Positions 8,732 through 16,944 of a stretch of 64,000 bases of DNA are shown piece by piece; positions within the stretch are counted from its first letter, which is position 1; each line of letters begins with the position of its first letter. The DNA is from DAOUMU01 sp034409055. Lineage in GTDB: Bacteria; Chloroflexota; Anaerolineae; 4572-78; J111. Location of the stretch: the NCBI GenBank assembly GCA_034409055.1, contig DAOUMU010000082.1, positions 21,594 through 85,593 on the forward strand, written 5' to 3'. The translations under genes and the position numbers were made by a program. A model generated the notes under the pieces. That model was not told the DNA's origin. It worked only from the letters and a program-made list of their open reading frames with translations, and ran no database searches.

Positions 8732-8806
8732 ATGTGGGAGACCACAAGCCGACAACCCCTGTTGTTGTTTCGGTTGTTCGGATTGTTCTGGTTACGGTAG
8801 GTTTTG
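8732..8806 (-). other. DGR template repeat (TR)
   Basis: This 75-base stretch aligns without gaps to 9104-9178 (offset 372). On the coding (minus) strand it is rich in AAC/AAT codons. All but one of the differences fall at template adenines: 17 of 26 adenines differ, against 1 of 49 other bases (at 8773). Leaving out 8801-8806, which may be original reverse-transcriptase sequence, the counts are 13 of 22 and 1 of 47. The 24 bases 8736-8759 are identical to the variable repeat and correspond to the 3' region where mutagenic homing starts. This is the classic signature of adenine-directed retrohoming. The TR sits inside the reverse-transcriptase remnant frame. Confidence 0.93.
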
Positions 8807-8985
8807 GCGGCCAGTTCCGCCTGCAAACGCAGCAGATTACTTTCCCAGTTGTACTCAAAATCGGCCACGGGCAGGGTGCGACGCTTACCTTTGCGGGCTT
8901 TGCGGTAGGCCGTTTCCAGGGCCTCCCAGGTATAGATTGTAGGATAGAGATTTTTGTAGGTTTTCACTTGAAATTTTTAAATCGA

Positions 8986-8999
8986 CCGCCTTACGGCGG
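8986..8999 (-). other. GC-rich hairpin with GTAA tetraloop downstream of the variable repeat
   Basis: CCGCC-GTAA-GGCGG on the minus strand forms a 5-bp stem with a GNRA-type loop, ~100 bp after the stop of the variable-protein gene and 19 bp before the reverse-transcriptase start. Some DGRs need a hairpin or cruciform just downstream of the variable repeat for homing. This one is further away and has a shorter stem than known examples, so a role is only possible. Confidence 0.35.
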
Positions 9000-9099
9000 A
9001 TTCCGGTTGGCTTGACTTTTCGCTACCTTGATTTATTTCCCTGTATCCTCTCTTTTCTCTGGACAGAATTCCAGGATTTCAGCACCCCAGAAACCAGCA

Positions 9100-12000
9100 T
9101 CAAATGGGGGAGACCACAAGCCGACAACCCCCGTTGACGTCTCGATCGTCCGGAAGGTCCCGGTCACGGAAGGCGCAGCGGGCGAAGCTCTGACTGAGGT
9201 CGAGCCACGAGCCGCCCCGCAGCACCCGAACATATGTTCCACTCAAATGTTCCTCACTCCATTCATCCTCAACTTTGTAGGGATATGGCTTGAATCTAGG
9301 ATTGGAAAAATCTCCCCCTACTTTTGTCGCACACCACTCCCAAACGTTCCCGGCGCAATCATCCAGCCCGTACGGGCTGACCCCGGCCGGGTAAATACCC
9401 ACCGGTGTGGTGGTGTTGACCGCCTGTTCGCCCAGACCCATATTCACCCGCCTCGGGTCAAACACGTTACCCCAAGGATAGATACGGCCATCGGTCCCAC
9501 GGGCGGCTTTTTCCCACTCGGCTTCGGTCGCCAAACGGACCGGCTGGCCTGTTTCGGTACTCCGCCAGCGGCAGTAGGCCACGCTCTCGTACCAGCTTAT
9601 GCCCACCACCGGCTGGTTGGGCTTGTTGAAGCGGCTGTCCCGCCAGTAACCAGGTTCATTTAGATCTTCTTTCCATGCCCAGCCCGCTTCGGTCCACCAG
9701 CGTTTGTCCCGGTAGCCCCCGGCTTCGACGAAGGGAGCAAACTCGGCGTTGGTCAGGGGGTACCTGGCAATCCGGTATGCCAGCAGATATAGGTTGTGTT
9801 TGGGCTTACCGTCATACTCGCCGTCACCACCCATCACGAACTTACCGGCCGGAATAGTCACGAATTCTCCGAGGCGCGGGTCGCCCAGGTAACCCAGCCC
9901 CTCCCCGGCGGCAAGCCGTACCCGCAGGGCCACCCCGGTCTGGGCTATGGTGGCCAGCAGGGCCTCGATCACGGCTTGCCGGGTGGCTTTATCCACCTTC
10001 GCCTGCCCTTCGTGCAGACAACGCCCGGCCAGGACCGGGTTGATTTTGATCAAGGCCCGCACCAGTTGGTCGTCGTTTTCGGGGGCCAGCCCGGCGGCCA
10101 GGATGGGCGGCTCTTCCCAGCCGGTCGGCGGCGGTGGAGGTAGGGGGTCTAAAAAACCTCGTTTGCCCACCGGCGGCATCTCGCTTTCCAGCCAGGGCCA
10201 CTGCCATAAACCTGACAGGTCTGCCTCGACTCGCTTCAGCAGTTCCCGCGCCGCAAAATACTCTTGCAGCAACTGGTGGTAAAAGCGGACCGAGGAGCGG
10301 TCCACGGGCATCTCGATGATGTTGGCGCTGGCGGCCAGGCTCAGCACCTGCTCGGGCGGGGCCGGCAGCGGCGGCCAGTTCGGGTCGAGTTGGACCGTGG
10401 CCGGCATGACCGCTTTGACCTGCCCGGTTTTGATCAGGGTGCCAAAGCCGGCCCTGTGCTGGGCTTCAAAGGCCAGCACGGCCAGGCTCTCCTGCTGCAC
10501 GGCCACGTCCAGCCAGCCGGCGGGCGGCGTCTTGGTTTTGGCCCAGTTCATCTGGATTTGGGCAAAGCGGCTCATCAGTTCGGCCCGGTTCTGGCTCAAC
10601 TGCCTGTCCTCGGCAAAAACGTCAATGATCATCGTCAGCAGGTAGGGGTTACGAGCCAACGCAAGCAATTTGCGATTTTCGATTTTGGATTGACGATTTT
10701 GGGTCTGGGCCTCACCTTGAGTTAATGCCTGCCAAAGCCTGGGCCAGTCGCCGGGGAGTTCTTTCTGGAGGAAAGTCCGAATCTGGTCGTCGTCGAGCGG
10801 TTGGATCTCGACTCGCTGCAAGCCTTGCAGTTCCTCGCCGTAGTCCAGCACCCGGCAAGTAACCAGGAAACGGTTGCCCTTTTTCTGCCAGTGGTCAATA
10901 AAGCGGCGCAGTTGCTGCGCCCGTGTTTTATAATCTTCACGGGGCATCTCGTTGAGGGCGTCAAACAGGAGGAACAGGCGGCCCTGCTCCAGGTAGCCGG
11001 CCAGGTTGGCGGCCAGTTCCGGGGCGCCCCAGTGCCCGGCCTCGGCCGGGCCGGCCCAGCCCTGGCTGATGAAATCTTCCACCGGCATCTCCGGGCCGAA
11101 TTCGCTCAGGCGGAGGGGGATTGGGAGCAGAGGGGCGGGGGAGCCGGGGGGCCGGGGAGAAGTTTGGCAGGAGGATGGATGGGGTGATTGGAGAATTTCG
11201 GTGGCGAACTGGTAGGCCAGGTTTTCCAGGGCGGTGGTTTTGCCGGAGCCGGGGTCGCCCAGGAGGATGATACAGGGGTATTTGTCTACCCCCTGGCGCA
11301 GGGTATTCAGCTTGATGCGTTTGATCTCCTGTCCGGCCTGGATCCATTCGCAGTAGTCGGCCAGGGCCCGCTGTCTGCGGCGGCGGATGGAGCGGGGAGC
11401 CTGGGCCGGTGGCTGCTCGATCCCGGTCGTTTCTCCGGCCAGGGGCACGTAATAAGGGGCGTCTGCGGCATAGCGGGCCTTGAGACGTTCCAGGTAGGCC
11501 TGCTCGTAGAGAGCCAGGTCGAAGGCTGGTTCCGCCTCAGGGGCCAGTGGCAGGTTGGGCCAGACTTCGCCCAAAATATTGGTGGGAATGATAGCAGCCA
11601 CTCTTATCCCCGCCGGGGTGTCGGCCGCCACGGTCATCCCGACCACACCTGCCAACTGGTTGTCCCACACCGGGCCACCACTGAAACCGGGCTGCACGAA
11701 GTAGCCGGTTTGTTTTACATCTTCAATTTGCACCCAGCCATTAGCCAGCTTGCCACGCAAAAGACCGGAAGCCCATCGTCCATCGTCGTCAGATCCTACT
11801 GGGAAACCAAAAGCGCGAAAGGAATGACCCCACCAATCATCCGCAGTGATCAAACGGACGGGTTTGGCCCTGCCGGGTGGCTGGCCAGTCAGCTTCAGTC
11901 CGGCCACATCGGCGTTAGACTGCCAATGAATAACGCGGGCAGTTAGCACTTGGTCCGGGGCAAGTAAGGGAAAATCGAGCCGGATATCGGCCTGGGGCGG

Positions 12001-12150
12001 ATCAGGCGTATCGTGGGGCAGGTCCAGCGCCTCGGCCACGACGTGAGCACAGGTCAGGATATGCCGGCCGGTCACCAGGAAACCAGCGCCGACGACGATG
12101 CCGTCGGCCGTGCGGATACGGATAATAGCGGACTCCAGGGGAGTAGGCAT
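9100..12150 (-). CDS. Trypsin-NACHT-FGE-sulfatase fusion; DGR variable protein
   Basis: About 1016 residues from ATG at 12150, which has AGAGG about 9 bp upstream; a TTG two codons earlier (12156) is the alternative, and residue numbers here count from it. Residues 1-205 are a trypsin-like protease with catalytic H38 (LTCAHV), D83 (NADVAGL) and S159 (GFSGGP). A NACHT/STAND NTPase follows: Walker A GDPGSGKTT at 300-308, Walker B LLFDALNEM near 395, and the winged-helix FYHQLLQEYFAA near 629. A helical-repeat stretch precedes an FGE-sulfatase (C-type-lectin-like) domain from about 760 to the end. Its last 25 residues are the DGR variable repeat. The architecture fits an intracellular recognition protein whose lectin-like end senses a ligand and whose protease acts. 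Two low-complexity insertions (about 10672-10705 and 11110-11165) interrupt the NTPase region. Confidence 0.9.
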   Translation of the reverse strand: MPTPLESAIIRIRTADGIVVGAGFLVTGRHILTCAHVVAEALDLPHDTPDPPQADIRLDFPLLAPDQVLTARVIHWQSNADVAGLKLTGQPPGRAKPVRLITADDWWGHSFRAFGFPVGSDDDGRWASGLLRGKLANGWVQIEDVKQTGYFVQPGFSGGPVWDNQLAGVVGMTVAADTPAGIRVAAIIPTNILGEVWPNLPLAPEAEPAFDLALYEQAYLERLKARYAADAPYYVPLAGETTGIEQPPAQAPRSIRRRRQRALADYCEWIQAGQEIKRIKLNTLRQGVDKYPCIILLGDPGSGKTTALENLAYQFATEILQSPHPSSCQTSPRPPGSPAPLLPIPLRLSEFGPEMPVEDFISQGWAGPAEAGHWGAPELAANLAGYLEQGRLFLLFDALNEMPREDYKTRAQQLRRFIDHWQKKGNRFLVTCRVLDYGEELQGLQRVEIQPLDDDQIRTFLQKELPGDWPRLWQALTQGEAQTQNRQSKIENRKLLALARNPYLLTMIIDVFAEDRQLSQNRAELMSRFAQIQMNWAKTKTPPAGWLDVAVQQESLAVLAFEAQHRAGFGTLIKTGQVKAVMPATVQLDPNWPPLPAPPEQVLSLAASANIIEMPVDRSSVRFYHQLLQEYFAARELLKRVEADLSGLWQWPWLESEMPPVGKRGFLDPLPPPPPTGWEEPPILAAGLAPENDDQLVRALIKINPVLAGRCLHEGQAKVDKATRQAVIEALLATIAQTGVALRVRLAAGEGLGYLGDPRLGEFVTIPAGKFVMGGDGEYDGKPKHNLYLLAYRIARYPLTNAEFAPFVEAGGYRDKRWWTEAGWAWKEDLNEPGYWRDSRFNKPNQPVVGISWYESVAYCRWRSTETGQPVRLATEAEWEKAARGTDGRIYPWGNVFDPRRVNMGLGEQAVNTTTPVGIYPAGVSPYGLDDCAGNVWEWCATKVGGDFSNPRFKPYPYKVEDEWSEEHLSGTYVRVLRGGSWLDLSQSFARCAFRDRDLPDDRDVNGGCRLVVSPI
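9104..9178 (-). other. DGR variable repeat (VR) at the 3' end of the trypsin-NACHT-FGE gene
   Basis: Homologous to the template repeat at 8732-8806. It encodes residues ~994-1018. Compared with the template translation the changes are N998D, Q999R, N1000D, N1001L, N1003D, N1004D, N1006D, N1007V, R1009G and H1017P, while P1002, R1005, N1008 and the CRLVVS segment are unchanged. These are the positions on the C-type-lectin-like fold that DGRs usually diversify. It shows past adenine mutagenesis; ongoing diversification would need a reverse transcriptase supplied from elsewhere. Confidence 0.93.
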
Positions 12151-12232
12151 AGACAAACACCTCTTTATGGAGATTCTTCGGCCTATGGCCTCAGAATGAC
12201 ATGGCGTTAAAATTTATCTGACAATTGCCGAT

Positions 12233-12592
12233 CTATGACCCTTTCTCTGGCTCACCTTCCTCCTCCTCCTTCTTATTACTCCACTTCAAGGTAACCGTGT
12301 AATTCGCCTCCCCCTCGACCTTGCCGATGGCAAAGTTGCCGGCCTCGCCAGCAGCCCTGAGGCCAAAGGTGACGGTCACTTCGTCGGCTCGCATCTCCTC
12401 CAGTTGGCTGCGCAGGGCCAGGGCCGATTTCTTGACTCCGGCAAACGCCTGCTCGAATTTCTGGTCAACCGAGGCGATGATGTCGCCCACTTTATTCCGG
12501 CCGGCTTTGGTCCAGCCGCTCTTCTGCTTCTCGTCGGCTTCAATCAGAATGGTGGTGCCGTCTTCCAGTTCATACTCAATATAGGTGGCCAT
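12233..12592 (-). CDS. Trypsin-co-occurring domain protein (Trypco1 / CU044_2847-like)
   Basis: 119 residues. The start is ATG at 12592 (MATYIEYELEDGTTILIE), preceded by GGAGGGAAG; a longer upstream reading frame in the same phase lacks support. The sequence has the layout of the CU044_2847/Trypco1 family: N-terminal strands around an LEDG motif, a helix with FEQAFAGVKKSALAL, then VTVTFGLRAAGEAG and a final strand with NYTVTLKW. This family is found beside trypsin-like and NTPase conflict proteins, matching its position 82 bp upstream of the trypsin-NACHT-FGE gene on the same strand. It may bind or regulate the protease module; its biochemical role is unknown. The acidic tail is Lys/Glu-rich. 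Confidence 0.85.
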   Translation of the reverse strand: MATYIEYELEDGTTILIEADEKQKSGWTKAGRNKVGDIIASVDQKFEQAFAGVKKSALALRSQLEEMRADEVTVTFGLRAAGEAGNFAIGKVEGEANYTVTLKWSNKKEEEEGEPEKGS

Positions 12593-12912
12593 TTTCTTCC
12601 CTCCAGACTTATTGGTTGATTTTACGACCCAATAGGGTAGGCCGACGACAGCCAACCGGGGTAAGATTGGGTGATTACATGTTTTTTCGGCGGTCAACGG
12701 TCGTCGGTCGCCGGTCATTGCAATGTTTTGTATCAAAGGGTTGTTTTCTTTCCACAGTAGTATACCATAACCTGGCCTATACTTTAAAACGAGCCTCTTC
12801 AGGCGGGAATTCAAGCTTGACAAAGAGAGACAATCTCTTTACCATAGAAAAAGGGTAACTACTGAGCCCGGAGGAATATAATAGCTTATTGCAAGAGATT
12901 GGAGATTGGTAA
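12593..12912. other. Divergent intergenic region with short repeats
   Basis: This stretch separates the Trypco1-like gene from the lipoprotein gene. TATACT on the minus strand (12759-12764), with a weak TTAAAG box 17 bases upstream, could be a promoter for the conflict module. GTCGTCGGTCGCCGGTC-type short repeats lie at about 12690-12715, and GGAGATTGG repeats at 12897-12920 run into the start of the lipoprotein gene. No further gene is seen. Confidence 0.3.
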
Positions 12913-14388
12913 TTGGAGATCAAGCAAATTACACCCCGCCCCATCGTTATTTATTGTTTACTCTGGCTGGCCCTGGTGTTCTCGGGCTGTAGTAATGGCC
13001 CGGCCCTGTCAAGCCAAAACCTATGTCCGGCCGGTTCCGAGGATAGTCCCACCTGGGTCAAACTGCGGATCACCTCGATTGAAATCATGCCGGGATCGGA
13101 CGTCGATCTCGGCAACCTGACCGCGTTTCGCTTCCTGGCCGTGGCCAGCAATGGCCAGGATCCGGATAAAGACACGGCTTGCGTGATACCGGTCGTTTAT
13201 CCGCTGAACGAAAACCTGGACGTCAGTGCCACGATCAGGCACGGTGGTAAAATCATGGGCGTGGCCGAGTTTATGATGATGATCGACGAGAGCGCCTTGC
13301 AGGACAACTTGTACCTGTACTTTGCCGCCATTAACACCAAAAAGTCGGGGCAAGAGATCAACGATGGGCTCGATCCGTCCATCCGTATGATCGCCAAAGG
13401 TATGGCCCAGGCCATCACCGCGCCGGTCACGGGCGACCTGGCCCGGGACGTGACCAACTTCCTGGTTGATGGGTTTCCCGAGTATCTCCCGGCAGAGGAT
13501 ATCGTTGACTACGGGGCCGTTGTCATCCGCTCCTATCACTGGAAAACCTCCAGCTACCACTGGACGCTCAGTACAAATGAGCGGCTGCGCCTCGAGTATG
13601 AATTTCACCCTTATACCGTCCCGCCCACTCCTACCCCCACCCCCCCAACCGAACTGGCCAACATTCTCCAGAATGGTGATTTTGAAGCGACCTGGGAGAC
13701 TGAGGATGGGGTGGCCCCGGGCTGGTTCACCTATAGTAATGACCGGGCCCACTTTGGCTGGTACAGAGAGGCATGGCCAGAAGCCGTCCACAGTGGCCAG
13801 CAGGCCCAGTTGATGGAGATTTTTCAGGTCGAACATGATGCACTCGACCGGATGATTGCCATTTCGCAAACGGTCGAGGTCATCCCCAACGCCACCTATG
13901 ACCTGACCATTCACGCCCTGATGCGCAGCGATGCCCCTCGTGAAGAGAGAAACCAGGGGGCGTACGAAATGCATTGGGGGGTTGATTATCGCGGTGAAGG
14001 CAGTTACGCGAATGTTGAGCAGTGGCTGCCGATGCCCCTAACCGAGCAGTTACGCCTTGGCTCGAACGGTCCTGACCTCGACAACACGCCCCTGTTCTAT
14101 CAGCGCATCACCGGAACCGTACCCACCACCCATACCAACAAAATCACCCTCTTCATTCGCGGGGTACAGAAGTACCCCACCGAAACAGAAGTCAACTTTA
14201 ATATTGACGACGTTTCTCTGTTCGGGCCCTCCCCCGCCTTCTATGCCTACCAAAGCCAAATCACGACCACCCTGACCGGTACGGTGACCATCACCCCTAC
14301 GGCCACTGCGACCGTCACAGCCACGGCTACGACCACGGCTACGGCTACGGCCACAGTCACCCCGGTAGCTACGCCATCGGAGGAGTAA
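12913..14388 (+). CDS. Secreted lipoprotein of unknown function with Thr/Ala-rich tail
   Basis: 491 residues from TTG, within a GGAGATTGG repeat run, so the exact start is uncertain. Residues 1-26 form a lipoprotein signal (LVFSGC, lipidated C26). Residues ~45-245 are an unrecognised domain. A Pro/Thr linker follows (PPTPTPTPP), then a domain at about 255-450 that begins NILQNGDFEATW and ends NFNIDDVSLFG, a pattern common in carbohydrate-binding-like beta-sandwiches. The tail is a run of Thr/Ala/Val codons. It is probably exposed at the cell surface. It is divergent from the conflict module and 570 bp from the VWA lipoprotein. The beta-sandwich assignment is by resemblance only. Confidence 0.75.
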   Translation: MEIKQITPRPIVIYCLLWLALVFSGCSNGPALSSQNLCPAGSEDSPTWVKLRITSIEIMPGSDVDLGNLTAFRFLAVASNGQDPDKDTACVIPVVYPLNENLDVSATIRHGGKIMGVAEFMMMIDESALQDNLYLYFAAINTKKSGQEINDGLDPSIRMIAKGMAQAITAPVTGDLARDVTNFLVDGFPEYLPAEDIVDYGAVVIRSYHWKTSSYHWTLSTNERLRLEYEFHPYTVPPTPTPTPPTELANILQNGDFEATWETEDGVAPGWFTYSNDRAHFGWYREAWPEAVHSGQQAQLMEIFQVEHDALDRMIAISQTVEVIPNATYDLTIHALMRSDAPREERNQGAYEMHWGVDYRGEGSYANVEQWLPMPLTEQLRLGSNGPDLDNTPLFYQRITGTVPTTHTNKITLFIRGVQKYPTETEVNFNIDDVSLFGPSPAFYAYQSQITTTLTGTVTITPTATATVTATATTTATATATVTPVATPSEE

Positions 14389-14477
14389 GCAGTGGTCAGT
14401 GATCAGTAAGTGACACTTGTAGGGCAATTTGCTAAATTGCCCGGCTGATTTCAATCATTGGCAAAAGTTGGCAAGGA

Positions 14478-14660
14478 TTACTCAATCACCGGTCCCTTTG
14501 GTGGCGGTGGGGGCTCTGACTGCCTCCGCTGTTGTGACCCCAGCCGCCGTTCCAGGTTCCACACGCGCTCTGATAGGGCCTGCAGGTGCAAGAGAATCTG
14601 GCCGATGGTCTGCTCGGTGGTCAGTTGTTCCGTTTCCCATAACTTGATCAGGTGCTTCAA
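14478..14660 (-). CDS. Possible small coiled-coil protein
   Basis: 60 codons from TTG. LTTEQTIGQILLHLQALSER and the following VWNLERRL make an amphipathic helix likely to form a coiled coil; the tail is Pro-rich. An in-frame stop lies four codons before the TTG, and no ribosome-binding site is evident. It could be a genuine small protein, a degraded gene end or chance. It is not recognised. Confidence 0.3.
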   Translation of the reverse strand: MKHLIKLWETEQLTTEQTIGQILLHLQALSERVWNLERRLGSQQRRQSEPPPPPKGPVIE

Positions 14661-14742
14661 ATTCGTCGTCGCTCAGACAACTTTCTCAAAGTCGTTATCA
14701 TCAGCTACTCACCCCAAGCCATAAAAACACTAACGAGTTCTT

Positions 14743-14818
14743 GTTGCAAAACCTTGTAGTAGACGCATCCCCATGCGTCTACGGCGGGCATAGGGATGCC
14801 CTGGCTACGTTTTGCAAC
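14743..14818. repeat. 76-bp MITE-like palindromic element
   Basis: Perfect 10-bp terminal inverted repeats GTTGCAAAAC (14743-14752) and GTTTTGCAAC (14809-14818) enclose two perfect hairpins: GTAGACGCAT/ATGCGTCTAC (14759-14768 and 14773-14782, CCCC loop) and GGGCAT/ATGCCC (14786-14791 and 14796-14801, AGGG loop). The build is that of a small non-autonomous mobile element or a dispersed structured repeat. No flanking target duplication was recognised. Confidence 0.65.
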
Positions 14819-14960
14819 AGAAACTAACTAACCCTGTTACACCCAATGTTACACCCAATGTAACACATGTGAGTCTTGAAATGCAACGCTGATGGCCATA
14901 AAGTGGAGACAAAAATAATCATCACCAATTAAAGTCATCAGCAAAGGAGAAAGACTCAAA

Positions 14961-16526
14961 ATGACACCCAAACAAAATTCTCAAATTAATGGTAGACAGG
15001 CATTCAGCCAGGCAAAAGGTTACTGGTTCCTGGTAATGCTGTTGTTAGTTGTGTTCGCTTCAACCGCCTGCGCCGGGCAGGCTCCCGAGGCCAGTAAGGC
15101 CCGCAGCCGGGCGGTCATCAATGCCGGGGCGATTGTGCCGGCCGAAGAGATCCGCGTGGCCGAATATCTACAATATTACGAGCAGCATTTCCCCGAACCG
15201 GTGCAGGACACGGCGGGCCTGGACCTGCGCCTGGGTAATTACCGGATGCCGGTGCAGGGTGGCCCGGTCTGGCTGCAAATCGGCTTGCAAACCACATCGG
15301 CTCAGACAGAGATGGTGGCCCCCTTGAACCTGGCCATTGTCATCGATCGTAGTGGCAGTATGAATGACCCGGACAAAATGCCCTATCTTAAGCAATCGCT
15401 GCGTGTCTTTCTGGAGAGTTTGCAGCCCGATGACATCGTCTCTATTGTGGCTTACAGTGATGAGGCCGAAGTCTTACATCCGGCCCAACCGGTCGGCGAT
15501 GGGCGCTGGATTCGGACGGTGATTGACCACCTTCAGCCGGACGGCAGCACCAATTTACACGCCGGGATGATGTTAGGCTTCCGGGAAGTGGACAAAAACT
15601 TTGACATTCGCCGTAACAACCGGGTCATCTTGCTGACCGATGGCATTGCCAACAGAGGCGTGACCGAGCCCGACCAGATTGCGGCCGACGCCCTGGCCTA
15701 CAACGAACGGGGCATCTATCTGAGCACCATCGGCCTGGGGTTCGAGTTCAACGACGCTCTGCTCAGCCAACTGGCTCACCAGGGGCAGGGCGGGTATAGC
15801 TTTGTCGACTCGGCCCAGGAGATGGATCGGGTCTTTCGCGAGCACGTGGCCGGGTTGAAGCAGCGAGCAGCCGGCGACGTCAACCTGACCGTCGTCCCGG
15901 AGCCGGGCGTGCAGTTGGTCGGACTGAGCGGCCTGGCCGGCACACCACCCGCCGAGGGGGCTAACGTATCCTTGTGGCCGCTGGGCACCGGCGACAGCGC
16001 GGTGGTCCTGGCCCAGTTGGAGGTGGAGCCAGCTACTGCTGCTACGCCTGCTCGGCCCCTGGCCAGGGTAACGTTGCATTACTTTGACGAGTTCGCCCAA
16101 CAGCCGGTCACTGTAGAGCAAACGGTCACCATTGAGATGGCCGCTAACCTGAGCGGTTACGACCCAACCTGGGACCTGGAGATTTTGCGCAACGTCACCA
16201 TTCAACAGACGGCCGAGGGGATGCGAGAGATTGACCGGCTGTTCCAGGCCGGTCAATACGAGGCGGCCTGGCGGCTGGCCGTGACCCTGGAGAGCCGGTT
16301 GGCTGAAGTGGCCCGCCTGACTAACGACAACCAGATGCTCGAAGACGTGCGCCTGATGCAACGCTACCAGCAAACTCTGGCCGACGCCCTGTGGCAGACC
16401 GAAGGCCGGGCGCCTCGCCTGGCAGACGCCCCCCTGCCCACCCCGGAAGATCAGCGCCCTTATCGAGGCCACTCAGACAGTGTTCCTACACCGACGCCGC
16501 CGGTACCAACGGTGGAGATTCGTTGA
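14961..16526 (+). CDS. VWA-domain lipoprotein (YfbK-like)
   Basis: 521 residues from ATG with AAAGGAGAAAG just upstream. The lipoprotein signal ends at C37 (STAC). A short YfbK-like N-terminal segment (IRVAEYLQYYEQHFPEP) precedes a von Willebrand A domain at about 120-300. Its metal-ion site is visible: D129-x-S131-x-S133 (DRSGSM), the Thr in DGSTNLHAG, and the Asp in LLTDGIANRG. A beta-rich region and helical C-terminal part follow, ending in a Pro/Thr tail. VWA domains bind protein partners through a metal ion, so this is probably a surface adhesion or assembly factor. Its partner is unknown. Confidence 0.88.
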   Translation: MTPKQNSQINGRQAFSQAKGYWFLVMLLLVVFASTACAGQAPEASKARSRAVINAGAIVPAEEIRVAEYLQYYEQHFPEPVQDTAGLDLRLGNYRMPVQGGPVWLQIGLQTTSAQTEMVAPLNLAIVIDRSGSMNDPDKMPYLKQSLRVFLESLQPDDIVSIVAYSDEAEVLHPAQPVGDGRWIRTVIDHLQPDGSTNLHAGMMLGFREVDKNFDIRRNNRVILLTDGIANRGVTEPDQIAADALAYNERGIYLSTIGLGFEFNDALLSQLAHQGQGGYSFVDSAQEMDRVFREHVAGLKQRAAGDVNLTVVPEPGVQLVGLSGLAGTPPAEGANVSLWPLGTGDSAVVLAQLEVEPATAATPARPLARVTLHYFDEFAQQPVTVEQTVTIEMAANLSGYDPTWDLEILRNVTIQQTAEGMREIDRLFQAGQYEAAWRLAVTLESRLAEVARLTNDNQMLEDVRLMQRYQQTLADALWQTEGRAPRLADAPLPTPEDQRPYRGHSDSVPTPTPPVPTVEIR

Positions 16527-16944
16527 GAGTAACCGTCAGAAAAACACAGGTAGTGACAAATGTCGCCATTTTAGGTGACATTTGTCACTTGTGAAGTGCT
16601 AGAGAAATTCCCTAATCTATGAATTAGGATTGACTGACAGGCATCTCTGTAATTCGACAAAGATTTCATCTCCGATGACCGACGACCGTAGAAATGGTTC
16701 GTATTGGTCCATTTGAAATGAAGATTCTGTTCAAAGCATCAGAATCACTCACACCCCCCAAAAGATCTCCTCTAATTCGACCGGCCTAATAACCATCCAA
16801 GACCTGCTCGTAAATCGTAAAGTGAGTCAGGTCGTTCTTCAGCCACATTAAACGACTCCTATACATTATCCACAACGATTTATCACTGCTTGCCCAACGT
16901 ATTTCGTGTTTTATGATAAACCGTAAGGAAGAGGAGAACGGACA
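16527..16944. other. Intergenic region
   Basis: This lies between the VWA lipoprotein and the FG-GAP protein. Apart from the long inverted repeat at 16552-16590, no gene, RNA or clear promoter was recognised. It is more A/T-rich than its neighbours, as expected for a promoter-bearing spacer. Confidence 0.4.
16552..16590. repeat. Long inverted repeat, possible terminator of the VWA gene
   Basis: AGTGACAAATGTC and GACATTTGTCACTT pair almost perfectly over 16-17 bases (one mismatch), with a short loop around CATTTTAG. It lies 26 bp after the VWA stop codon. There is no T-tract, so it may be a dispersed palindrome rather than an intrinsic terminator. Confidence 0.5.

Larger units (their letters stand above)
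8644..8967 (-). pseudogene. DGR-type reverse transcriptase N-terminus fused in frame to the template repeat
   Basis: 107 codons from GTG. Residues 1-58 match the start of diversity-generating-retroelement reverse transcriptases: YKNLYPTIYTWEALETAY, ARKGKRR, then the NLLRLQAELAAKTYR helix. The frame then runs straight into the Asn-rich translation of the template repeat (NQNNPNNRNNNRGCRLVVSH) and ends in dispersed-repeat sequence (VLSLSNG). All catalytic palm motifs, including the YxDD region, are missing and are not found in the flanking bases. The most likely origin is a deletion joining the 5' end of the RT gene to a downstream template repeat, with KTYR at the junction. It lies 132 bp after the variable-protein gene, in the same direction. 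Confidence 0.8.
14389..14960. other. Intergenic region with a possible small gene and repeat elements
   Basis: Besides the small frame at 14478-14660 and the palindromic element at 14743-14818, this region holds near-repeats of GTTACACCCAAT at about 14837-14870. Nothing else coding is seen. A promoter for the VWA lipoprotein gene should lie near its right end, but no convincing boxes were found. Confidence 0.4.

Noticed and set aside
8187..8755. Minus-strand frames of 172 and 80 codons downstream of the RT remnant
   Set aside because: They read through palindromic repeats and REP-like DNA, with biased repeat-derived composition. No reverse-transcriptase motif was found.
12593..12823. Extended N-terminus of the Trypco1-like protein to 12823
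   Set aside because: It would read through short repeats and lacks a ribosome-binding site; the ATG at 12592 has a strong one and matches the family's start.
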